The notes under the pieces: generated by a model
What the model was told of the DNA's origin: nothing
What the model saw: only the letters and a program-made list of their open reading frames with translations
Database searches by the model: none
Translations under genes and position numbers: made by a program
Part shown: positions 1 through 10,017 of the stretch, piece by piece
Position numbering within the stretch: the stretch's first letter is position 1
Layout: the number at the start of each line of letters is the position of its first letter
From: Clavulina sp. PMI_390
Lineage: Eukaryota; Basidiomycota; Agaricomycetes; Cantharellales; Hydnaceae
Direction: 5' to 3'
Length of the DNA stretch: 64,000 bases
NCBI GenBank assembly: GCA_015039315.1
Contig: WIDE01000033.1
Location: forward strand, 192,222-256,221

Positions 1-3000
1 GCAGTAATGTTCATGGCTTGCAGCTCCTAATTTACGATAGTGATGAGCAAAGTGTATTGTGAAGAAATAAGAGTCCACGTACTTGGAACAGAAGTTTGGC
101 TGCGTAGGGGATGTGGATCTGAGAAACAGCGGTCTTGTTCTTGCATGACCGGCACTATGATAAGCGAAAGAGTAGAGGTCAGCAGTGAAATTAGAGATTG
201 GTTGGGGAAGAGTCCTCACCTCAAAGGTTTGCTTCTTCAAGTTAGCAATAGCGGTTAAGCCACAGATGTCGCACACATGTAGACGGTATGCGTCACTAGC
301 ATCAAACAAACGCTCCTTCAAGAAGCCCGCGATACCGTGAGAAATCATACAATCACGCTGCGGACGATAAGGAAGAATTAGCAGGAGTGAGAAAGAGACT
401 AATTAAGCCGAGCATGCGTACCTCCATTTCTCCGAATCGGAGACCACCGTCACGACTCCTACCTTCCACAGGCTGCCTGGTCAGGATTTGAACCGGTCCT
501 CTGGCACGAGCATGGATCTTGTCGTCAACCATGTGTTTCAGCCGCTGGTAGTAGGTTGGACCGAGGTAAACCTGCGCCTGAAGCTTCTTGCCAGTGTGTC
601 CATGGTACATGACCTCGAGCCCACGACGCTGATAGCCATATTGCTTCAGCAAGTTTGACACAGACTCCACAGTGAGCTCTGTGAACGGCGTCGCGTCACC
701 TTCGGAGCCTTTGAGGGTCGCGAGTTTCGACAACAAGCATTCAATCAAGTGACCAATGGTCATTCGCGAAGGGATGGCATGCGGGTTGATGATGAGATCG
801 GGAGTAATGCCTTCAGCCGTGAACGGCATGTCCTCATGGCGATACGTAATACCGACAGTACCCTTCTGCCCGTGACGCGAAGCAAACTTGTCACCAACCT
901 GTGGTACTCGTGTTGAGCGAATTCGGATCTTCACGAACTTGAGACCGTCGCCGTTCGTTGTGACGACGACTTGGTCAACGATTCCGTTTTCTGTACTCTT
1001 GAGAGGCGTGGACACATCTCGTTTTGTATGTGTGCGTTGCCGCTGACCAAGCTCTTCCGAATCGGGGGGTAATGGTGCTGTCTTGCCGATGATGATATCC
1101 TCTCCAACGACACCAGTTCCCGGAGGAATAAGTCCATCATCATCAAGCTTTTCGTACGAGCCGTGCTTGAGACGAAGGGTGTCATCCCTTGTGGGACGCT
1201 CAAACGACTCGAGCGGAGTCATACCGAGCATCTTCTCCGCATCAGAATATGAGCGGTAGTACATACTTCGGAACAGTCCTCGGTCAATGGAGCTCTGATT
1301 CATGATAACAGAATCTTCCTGGTTGTACCCGCTATAACAGAGAATCGCAACAGTGGCGTTCTGACCGGCAGGTAGTTCTCGGAATTTGAGGTACTGCATG
1401 GAGCGCGTGGTGGCGAGGGGCTTTTGTGGGTAGTAGAGGATGTTTGCCATCGTGTCCATACGGACCTGGAAGTTGGTGAGGTAAATTCCCATAGCTTGCT
1501 TGCCCATTGCGGATTGATAAGTGTTTCGGGGGGATTGGTTGTGGTCGGGGAAGGGGATGATGGAGGCACAAATTCCAAGAATCATGGAGGGATGAATCTC
1601 GCAGTGTGTCCAAGTATGCGACGAGAGGGTGCTCTGGATGCGAGCAGCGATATCTCGATCGGTTGTACCAGAGGTTGCAGCATATCCGCCAGCAGCGCCT
1701 TCTGCTCGAGATTCGTCGAGCTCGTCGGGGGTCATGCAAATCATGACTGTTTCCTCCTCCTCTGCATCCAGTAACTCGATAATGCCCTCTTTGCGGAGAT
1801 CAGAGAAGGTATATGGATCATCGTTGTGGCCGCCGAGCCCTTTGTCACTAAGTCGGTGGATATGGCTCTTCTTCAGCAACAACTGCTGGTTATCGACAAT
1901 GAACAGAGGGCGGCATACTCGCCCAGCATCGGTGGATAGCCTGATCTCGCGCTCGCGGATATCCTGCACGATACTCACTTCCGAGCTGATATCGTCTCGT
2001 CGACGAAGCTTGCGGAGTGTCATGATGAGACTGCCAGGATCGCGATGGTTACCCATCCAAACACCATTGACAAAGACTTTTGTCAACGTGCCACTGTTCG
2101 CCGCATTCTCTTCAAGGGGTTCAAGACCCCACTCGTTGAGGAATTCCAGAATGGGAGCAGAGAAGGAGCCCACTGAAATAACGGACATGAGGGAGAGGTT
2201 TTTCACGAGCCCACAAGCCTGCCCTTCCGGAGTCTCGGCTGGGCAGACCATACCCCAATGGGTGTTGTGAAGTTGACGAGGCTTTGCAATCTTGCCGTCT
2301 CGCCCGAGAGGGGTGTTGGTTCGACGCAGATGAGAAAGGGTGGAAGCGAAGGTATAGCGATTCAACACTTGTGAGACACCAGCCTTGGCAGTCATAAACT
2401 TCTTTTGGTCACCCCAGTTTCCGGTGGCCAGCGAGTACTTGAGGCCGTTGGTGATAGTGTTGGGCTTCACAGCAGCGCCGATAGTAAACTCCTTTCGGGT
2501 CTCGACACACTACAGCGTACGGGGAGGAAGGTCAGTATGATCGAAACGGTAGATAAACCCTTAGGAACATACCTTCTGCAAGTGTCGATACACGTCTTTG
2601 GTCAACTTTTTGAACACCATACGGAACAAGTTGGCCAATAGTGGACCGGCCAGGTCAAGCCTCTTCTTTCCGAAGTGATCTCGATCGTCAAGCTCTCTCC
2701 TCTCAAGGGCAGCGAGCAATAAACGATGAATCATGTAGCCGAAGAAGAAAGCCTTCTTATTCTCAGACCCTTCGGCCATTGAGATATGGGGAAGCATCTC
2801 CTTTTGCAGGATTTCTTGGGCATAACGAAGTCGTTTATCCTTGGTAAGACCGGTGGTAGTTCCTCGCTTGCCGATCATATCAAGGGCGACCTAAGATAGC
2901 ATGAATGTATTAAGATAATGGTTATGTAAATCGCATGGGCGAAACACTATGACGAACCTCTCGCTCTTGGATGACTTGCCCTTCATCGATGCAGGGCTTC

Positions 3001-4456
3001 AACATTTCTACCATTTGGATATCGGTGGTATCATAACAAATGTGTTCCAGAATATCACGGTCAGAAGTGATGCCGAGCGCACGGAAGACAACCCAGACTG
3101 GAATGTCTTCTCGAATGTAGGGCAAGGATGCTCGAATGACATTTCCAGTTTGCTAGCTCGGGAATTCAGATCAGCTGTATTCGAGGTGTAGTCTTGGAAG
3201 TTGCACCCTCACCTTGGTTGGATTCTTGTGATGCAGCTTGACCTGCATCGTGCTCACACTCTTCCCACCTTTCTCGACGGCGCTTCTTACTTCGGCCAAG
3301 AAGGAAATGGGGGAAGGTTGGGCTTTTGCGAACACGTAGACCTGGTTCATGCCCATCCTCTCCTGCGCGATGAGCACCTTCTCGGAACCGTTGATAATGA
3401 AATAACCTCCCTATTGCAATGATGTGAATCTGCTCAGTTCGTTGCAAAATTTATCAATAGGGAGGAGCCTCGAAGCTTACCGAATCGTATGGGCATTCAT
3501 TTAGATCGAAAATATCGCGTTCAGACAGTCCATTGAGAGTGCAGAATTGCGAACGAACCATGATCGGCATCTGAGAGGTTTAAATGTTATCAGGATGGCT
3601 CTACGACTAGAATTATAACAACTCACTCTGCCAACCCAGACGTTCCGGACGTTCTCGGGAGGCGAAGCCGGATTTGGCTTCCATCCTGGTTCACCATTCG
3701 GCTGAGGGTTGTCGTGATCTGGTATCATTTCCGATTTCGTGATGTCGAGATAGAGAGGGGCAGCATATCTATAGCAGAGTGTCAAGGATGTGAGTATAAG
3801 GATCAGGTCAATATAGGAAAGAGAGGGTAACATACGTGAGGTTCCGTAACCTCGACTCCTGGGGGAAGATGGGCACAACACTCCCATCTGTTTCGGTGAT
3901 AGTGGCTTTGGAGAGGTAGATCTGGTTGAACTTGATCTCAAAGCGGCGCTGTAGGATGTTGGGAGCGCGTCAGAGGCACAAACAGAAAAGTACAGATATG
4001 TCAGCAAGATCGACTCATGCAGCGCATCTCACAAAAGGAGCGCGTCAATGGGCTCAAACTGCCTAGAGGAGTGATACATACAGCTTCGTCATCACCATGA
4101 CCCGTATATTGCGCGCTTTGATCCAGCACCAGGTCCGCGTTCTCGTCCACCAGCTCCTGCATGGTGTTCTGGATGAACTCGTCGAACGAATCAAGTTGCT
4201 GCCGTACAAGACCCTTCTCGTCGAAGAAGGCACTGATTACAGTCCAGCAGTCTTCTTGTGTGATACTCTCGTACTCTTCGTCGTCGTCGTCGTCCATGTC
4301 GTCCTCCCCATCCTCACCGCCGTTGCCGTAGTACTGGTCAAACTCGTCAGGGTCGACACCGACGCCATCAGGATAGTCTTCCACTAGATAGTATATATAT
4401 TATATAGCAATGGTACACCTGCAGTTGGAGGAGAATGGAGCCTCACCAGCTGCCAT
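1..4456 (-). CDS. RPB2: DNA-directed RNA polymerase II subunit RPB2 (second-largest subunit), 3' end cut by window edge
   Basis: Second-largest catalytic subunit of nuclear RNA polymerase II. About twelve exons read in frame from the ATG at 4456. Exon 1 is only 10 nt (4447-4456) and encodes M-A-A plus the first base of a valine codon; a 63-nt intron follows, then the acidic N-terminus ([19 protein letters not shown]) from 4383. Later exons give the protrusion, lobe, fork and hybrid-binding regions, including [35 protein letters not shown] and [16 protein letters not shown]. After an intron near 420-360 come [16 protein letters not shown] and the C-terminal zinc site (CDICG, then CRSCKNK after another intron). 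The last visible exon reads ELQAMNITA, so only about 10-15 residues are missing off the left edge. The open frame beginning at 4384 starts with GTG, not ATG; that is why the upstream microexon is needed. No break is seen. Confidence 0.97.
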
Positions 4457-4564
4457 ATCCTGTCCTGACAAAGTTAGACGGAAGTTTCCGGAGCGTGTGA
4501 CTCGCGCGGTGGTGGCAGTGCTGCGACCCCCTCGCTCTCAACTTATCCTACCTGGGCTTGCACG
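4457..4564. promoter_or_regulatory. Short bidirectional promoter region between RPB2 and SNX4
   Basis: Only 108 bp separate the two divergent ATGs, so the 5' UTRs and core promoter elements of both genes must lie in this interval or overlap the flanking exons and introns. I see no TATA box inside it. The AT-rich TATATATATTATATA stretch at about 4390-4405 lies inside RPB2 intron 1, so it is more likely intron sequence than a promoter. Confidence 0.5.
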
Positions 4565-6626
4565 ATGTCCAACGACGAAGTCTTCGATTCTGTATTATGG
4601 GATACCCCGACGACATCTGCCGGGGGTGGTTATGATGCCTCCAGGGCCCAGCCTAGTTATACTACACCCTCGTCTGGCCCACTGGGATATCGTCAGGACT
4701 CTACGTCAACTACCGACAATGGACAGCCCAAGTGGGAGGGTTATCTTGAAGTGGAAGTCAAAGATCCTGTTAAGGAGCTCGAACACACCAAGGACGCATA
4801 TGTGTCATATCTTGTTGTTGGACGGGTGCGTTGGTCTGCTGGACAAGCTCAGCAATGCGCCGCAGCTGATCCTAAACTTGCGCACTTGCCTCTATCTGGC
4901 CCAATCATTCTGCTGCCTGCCTTTAGACGAACTTGAGTACATTCTCGACGAACAACCCACAGTCCCGAAGACGATTCACGGACTTTGTATTTTTGCGGGA
5001 CAGCCTTGCGAACGACTTCCCCGCATGTGTCGTTCCCCCACTGCCGGGAAAGCATCGACTTGGTAAGCTATTTCTATAACGCATGGGATATTTTCTGGCT
5101 AATGTACCCTACATGTCCCTAGAATACATCACTGGTGACCGCTTCAGTCCTGAATTCGTCGAGCATCGACGAGAAGGGTACGACTTCCTTTGCAAGATTG
5201 TAACACAAAGGGAGACTCGTTTCTCATGCAACCATTTCATACCGAATCTTCATAGGCTTCAACTATTCCTTCAGCGAATTGCGCGCCATCCAACCCTGCA
5301 ACGAGCCACGCTTGTCAACGCTTTCTTTGAATCCACAGAATGGGTACGTGACTTACCAGAATTTCGGCCCTTGATGGCCCCACGCTGACCACATCGCTGG
5401 TTCCTTCTATCCTCGCATATAGAGTGTTACGATGCATAAACACACTGCTCACCCACCAGGGCCTGACCCTCCCGCGTCTATCCTCGACTCTATCTCTGAC
5501 ACTTGGATCAACACATTCTCCAAAGTACGCAAGCCTGATGAGAGGTTCCTTGAAGTAAAGGAGGGGATAGACCGCTTCGAGGAAGGTGTAACTAGTGTCG
5601 AGAGAGGATGGGGCCGGATACGAGCGCGCACAAGTGGTAAACAGCCTGTTATACTTCTCAATAACTAAGCATCCCTTGCTCACCAAAGTCTTTGCTGTCT
5701 TTCATATTGGGGTATTAGACTTGTCGGCCGACTACCGTGACATGGCATTAGCAGTTCAGGGTCTAGGATTCTTGGAATCTGGGATTACTGACCCATTGAA
5801 CCAATTCTCAAACACTCTCCTCGAATTCTCCACTCTTCTCAAGTCCAATGTGCGCTTCCCCTGCTCACTGAATTGTTATCCCGTTTCTCTTGCTCCAGCT
5901 CACTAAGTGATTTCTTTTGCGACACAGACAACGGACACCTCCGATCCTTTCCTCTCCCACCTCCACACCCTTCTCGCCTACTCCCAAACACATCGAGACG
6001 TTCTCAAGCTTCGAGATCAGAAGCAAATGGATCTCGAGGATCTCTCGTCACGACTCGGCAAACTCGTCATTGAGCGGGATCGTCTCTCGTCTTTGGCTCG
6101 GGGCGGACGGCCCGGTGGTGGAACCAGTGGGGGGTTGGGCCTCACAGGCTATCTACGGGACAGGATGGAGAGCTTGACAGGTAGGGCCGTGGATGATGAC
6201 CAGACGAGGTACGAGCGGATGCGGAAGTTAGATGGAAAGATCAAGACGGTGGGTCAGGTTCACCAGGCAGCTCTGTGCTATCAGAACTAACTAGCCCCTT
6301 TAGATGCAAGACGAGGTGTCGACTGCAGCAGAGACCTCGGACGCGTTCAGCGACGAGACGCTCAAGGAATACCTCATTTTCCAGCATGAGAAGCAGGCTG
6401 AGATGAAGGACGCTCTGGGGGCAGTCGTAGATGGTCAGATCGAGATGTATCGCAAGGTGCGTCTTATTTTTACCAAGTTTACAGCTTCTACAATATTCTC
6501 ACCACCCCAACTATGACCTTGTTATTGGCCGTTCCTGATGCGGTTCGCGCTGTGCAACTCACGTAGGCGATGGAAGAGTGGGACAAGTTAATACCTGTGA
6601 TTGAACGCATCCGTGTGGACGTCTGA
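4565..6626 (+). CDS. SNX4: Sorting nexin SNX4/Atg24 (PX-BAR protein)
   Basis: PX-BAR sorting nexin that binds phosphatidylinositol 3-phosphate on endosomes. The family works in endosome-to-Golgi retrieval and selective autophagy. The ATG at 4565 opens a short acidic, Ser/Gly-rich leader. The PX domain follows: AYVSYLVVGR joins across an intron to TNLSTFSTNNP, then the phosphoinositide-binding RRRFTDFVFLRDSL, then FPACVVPPLPGKHRL. After the intron at about 5064 comes EYITGDRFSPEFVEHRRE. The C-terminal half is a coiled-coil BAR domain (LSADYRDMALAVQGLGFLE, NQFSNTLLEFSTLLKS, DQKQMDLEDLSSRLGKLV) and ends AMEEWDKLIPVIERIRVDV. About nine exons are needed, all with good splice sites. The order matches yeast Snx4 better than Atg20, which carries long insertions. 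Confidence 0.93.
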
Positions 6627-6916
6627 ATGGCGTGTAGTGAATACTGCATTCAATGTAGGGTAGCGGAGATTATATTAACATGCTGTATATCCCTGCATGA
6701 TTGAGCTGAAAGTGTGGTGTGTGTATGGGGGGAAGAGCCGAGCCTTTCAACAACAAAAGATAAACTGAGACGCCAAATTAGTAAAATGCATTAGCTGACA
6801 AGCAATTGCGAATGGTCCAGATCTGCATACATCCAAACGCAGGCAACCAGGGCCAGGAATCTGAGAGTGAAGAAAGTGGAGACACTCACGCGAAAAATTA
6901 GATTGGACGCCCTCCT

Positions 6917-7465
6917 TTACTTCTTTTCTCCGCCCTTCGCCGCCGGCTTATTACTCTCCATGGCCCCAGCACCCGACAATCCTGTCGTGTCAAACGCCGA
7001 GTAATCCATGCCTTCACCTGCCCCACTCACACCCTCAAATCTCCTCCTGAACCTGCCGAGCCGGCCAGCCTCATCTTCCAGTTGATCATCACCCTCATTC
7101 CCAGGCCTATACAAGGGGTTATTATTGACGTCTCGCGTGAGGCGGAAGACGCTTCGAGGGGAGGTGGTCCAGTGGGTAAAAGTTGAGCCGTCAGTCATGA
7201 CGACTGTTTGGGGGAAGAGTGCAACGGTCGGTCGAGGGAGAGCTGGAACACGCTGGCGGTGGGATTTGCCATATGGATTTTGGATGGTTGAGGATGAGGA
7301 TGCGGTGGATTTTGCTCGTATTTGGGAGTGGGCAGCAGACGTGAATTTGGATAGGGCAGAGGAAGAACGGCGAGCTGGGGTTGTTATGACAGAAGAAAGG
7401 AGGGGTGAAGCATTCTGCTGTGTCTTTGACCACACACGTCTCGCAAAGGCGGTTGTCGACGCCAT
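6917..7465 (-). CDS. MRPL36: Mitochondrial large-subunit ribosomal protein bL31m (MRPL36 type)
   Basis: Protein of the mitochondrial large ribosomal subunit. It is a single exon of 182 codons from the ATG at 7465. The N-terminus (MASTTAFARRVWSKTQQNAS) is rich in Arg, Ser and Ala with no acidic residues, typical of a matrix-targeting presequence. The L31-type core reads TVALFPQTVVMTDGSTFTHW followed by TTSPRSVFRLTRDVNNNPLY. The tail is low in complexity and ends in lysines. The reading frame stays open upstream to 7564, but that stretch has no in-frame ATG (it begins with a non-ATG triplet), so 7465 is preferred. The gene is convergent with SNX4, about 290 bp away. Confidence 0.88.
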   Translation of the reverse strand: MASTTAFARRVWSKTQQNASPLLSSVITTPARRSSSALSKFTSAAHSQIRAKSTASSSSTIQNPYGKSHRQRVPALPRPTVALFPQTVVMTDGSTFTHWTTSPRSVFRLTRDVNNNPLYRPGNEGDDQLEDEAGRLGRFRRRFEGVSGAGEGMDYSAFDTTGLSGAGAMESNKPAAKGGEKK

Positions 7466-8363
7466 AGTAAAAAGTTTGCGGTTATTGTGACGTGTGTACT
7501 TGCTGAGCCCTCGACGACAACTCTGGTGCGCAATGCTGAGCACATTGATCTTGATTAGCTCCACCGAGGCTGGGCGGGGCTGGGCGGCGAAATATTCGGC
7601 GCCTGAGGGAGGGTTATTTCAACTGCAATAAAACAATCCACTCATTCCAACCCGCGCGGTGAAAGGAGCCCCTCAAGCCGTTCGTGTGACGTCTTTGACT
7701 CTCACGTGGTACCAGACGAGGCGCCTTTTGGGCCAGGTGACCCGGATGTGCCCTTTGCCTGCCTACGACTGCGAGGTCTTATACCAAGCATAGTGAGCCT
7801 TATCGTATGCGCGCTCTATGCTCGGGTATACTTTCCGGGCCCGATTACTTAAGCTGGGAGGCTCTCAGGCTCTTGAGCCTCACCTGATAACTCAACATGC
7901 ATCACATATCTCATAAATACTTAATTCAATACTGATTTTCCTGGGCGAACCTCTAGACTCTATTCAGGGGGCTCCCCTAGCTCTCCAGCTGTGAGCGCTA
8001 GCAGCTCCACTGAAATATCTTCGCATCCAAAGGGCATTGGAGCCTATCTACTTTGTTTTCCTTGGAACAGAATCATACCAGCCGTATTTCTCCACCCTCG
8101 GAATTTTATTACTGAGTCTCATGGGTTGGTGACATCGTAATCGCATTTGGTCAAGGGCGTCTTTTCTACAGCTCGTGACAACCTCGCCCCCCCTTCCACA
8201 CACCCCTCTCCCCACGATGATCTTCCCGCCCATTCGTATATAAACGAGTCGTTTTCTACTCTTTCTCCTCCCTCCTTCCCCTTCCTCCTCTCCCAGCCCC
8301 AAGTCGTGGTCACAGCCCCAAACTACTCCACTAAGCACTTCGCCTTACTGTTCTGCTTTACAC
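7466..8363. promoter_or_regulatory. Divergent intergenic region with a TATA box for the aldolase gene
   Basis: About 0.9 kb between bL31m and the class II aldolase gene. A TATATAAA box at 8237-8244 lies about 120 nt upstream of the aldolase ATG, inside a pyrimidine-rich stretch (8160-8350) typical of basidiomycete promoters and 5' UTRs. A GTGACGTGTGT motif at 7487-7497 lies just upstream of bL31m and resembles the half-sites noted elsewhere in the window. I see no gene here. Confidence 0.5.
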
Positions 8364-10017
8364 ATGGCGCCTATTGCTCTCCACTCACCTTCTTCGCCGG
8401 CAATCCCTCCCCTTACCAGCGAAGCAGAATCCCTTGTGCGCGACAGCAAAGAAGCATTTCCTCTTCCTGGGAAGGTATTATCCTCAGCAGCCCCTAAAGT
8501 AGACGTCGCCACGGTCGACTACGCCACCGAAAGGCAAAAGCGAAAAGAGTCCCTTGCCGCTGCGTTGAGGATCTTTGGCAAGAAAGGCTTTGATCATTAT
8601 AATGTAAGCCGTTTTTATATTCTGCCCAGCCTTGGCGATCGGCGGAGCCTAGAAACCGAACCTTTCCCGATACTAACTAATGCAATTCATTATGGATTGT
8701 TCCCCACACCCAGAGTGGACACGCCTCGGTCCGGGATCCCGAGCATCTTGACTCATTCTGGGTGAATCCATTCGGGCGAGCTTGTAGCCGTGAGTGGATT
8801 GCCAATTCATCCAGCAGGCAGTTGATTCTAATTGCTAATGTCACTACCATGCGCCACCGATTAATCGGATCGATTGGGCTTTATCTAGTCATCACAGTGT
8901 CAGATCTTCTACGCGTCAATTTTGACGGTGCAATTGTCGAGGGGGGGAAACCGGACCGCCAAGTTGTCACAGAAGCCGGGGCAATGGTAAGCCGGCATTT
9001 GAGTCTAAATGTTACCAGACTAGTCACGATAGACGTCCGTCAATCTCACTTCTCCTCGTCCCTTATACACAGATTGACGCTGGGATTTATACCGCTCGTC
9101 CTGTGAGATCGACATTCTGACGCTGGAAAGATGTATTGGATTGCTTACCCTGCTTCACTTTAATACCGACACAGGATGTCAATGCAAGTATGTATTAGTG
9201 CTCTCCTAACTGAAGCCTCTCGCGTACTCAGCCTCAACCTTCTCTTTCATTCATAGTCTGCCATGCCCACCCACCCAACGCGACAGCATTTTCAACCCTA
9301 GGTATTCCTGTAAGCTTTCTCCCGCATTACACCTTCTTAGAACCCCCTTCACTCATCAATCTTAATTGTTCGTCCCAGTTTGAGTTCATCACACATGACT
9401 CTTGCATGTTCTGGGATGATATCTCGTACTACGCATCTTTTGGAGGGGTTGTACTAGAGCAAGAAGAAGCCAATAACATCGTGGAGAGCTTGAAAGACAA
9501 AAAGGCTGTGATACTTCAGAACCATGGACCTTTGTGCGTCCTACTACTGATTCGATCCATGACCTGCAGTATCTGACACACCTATCTTACAGGACGGTGG
9601 GAGGGTGCATTGAGAGTGCGCTTGTGTGGATCGTTATGTATGTGCATTATTTGTCTCCCCTTCTATCTTCGGCGGTTTCGGCTTGCCGCCATTCGGTGTT
9701 CTCGGTTTTATACATATTAACCGCAATTCAATTACTCAGGCTTGAGCGCGAGTGCCAGGTCCAAATGCTCGCATGGCCCGCAGCGGCAGCGCGTGGGATC
9801 AAGCCCGTCCCTATCAACAAAGCTGAAGGTGAATATACCTACGAGCGATTGGGTACAGAAGCGGCGGGTGTGTGCTTCTCGCAGGTGCGTAGTAATCAAC
9901 CATTTCTCCCGTCTTCCGCGATATAGAATAACATGAACTGAGCAAAATGACTTGGCGCGATGACAGCCATACTTCCAGAACATCGCTGCGACGGACGGAG
10001 CATCGTATAGGCAATGA
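8364..10017 (+). CDS. Class II aldolase/adducin domain protein
   Basis: Cytosolic-type zinc-dependent aldolase/adducin fold protein. Members include L-fuculose-phosphate aldolase and the many fungal homologues of unknown substrate. Exon 1 starts at the ATG at 8364 and runs to 8604, giving a Ser/Pro-rich leader and ALRIFGKKGFDHYN. The next exon supplies SGHASVRDPEHLDSFWVNPFG. Further exons give VSDLLRVNFDGAIVEGG, then the zinc-binding HAHPPNATAFSTLG, then EFITHDSCMFWDDISYY, and then the third histidine in ILQNHGPLTVGG. It ends AGVCFSQ / PYFQNIAATDGASYRQ. The three expected zinc-ligand histidines are present, so a catalytic protein is possible; the substrate cannot be told. There are at least eight exons, some very short (for example the exon carrying DVNA before the HAH motif). 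Confidence 0.9.

Noticed and set aside
480..500. tRNA B-box-like motif (GGATTTGAACC)
   Set aside because: It is RPB2 coding sequence (QILTRQP region) with no tRNA fold around it.
1629..2270. 213-codon plus-strand open frame
   Set aside because: Antisense shadow of the large RPB2 exon, which is strongly conserved on the minus strand.
4001..4384. RPB2 start at 4384
   Set aside because: The first codon is GTG; a short upstream exon with ATG at 4456 splices in frame.
7125..7490. 121-codon plus-strand frame
   Set aside because: Antisense to bL31m, which has a recognisable core on the minus strand.
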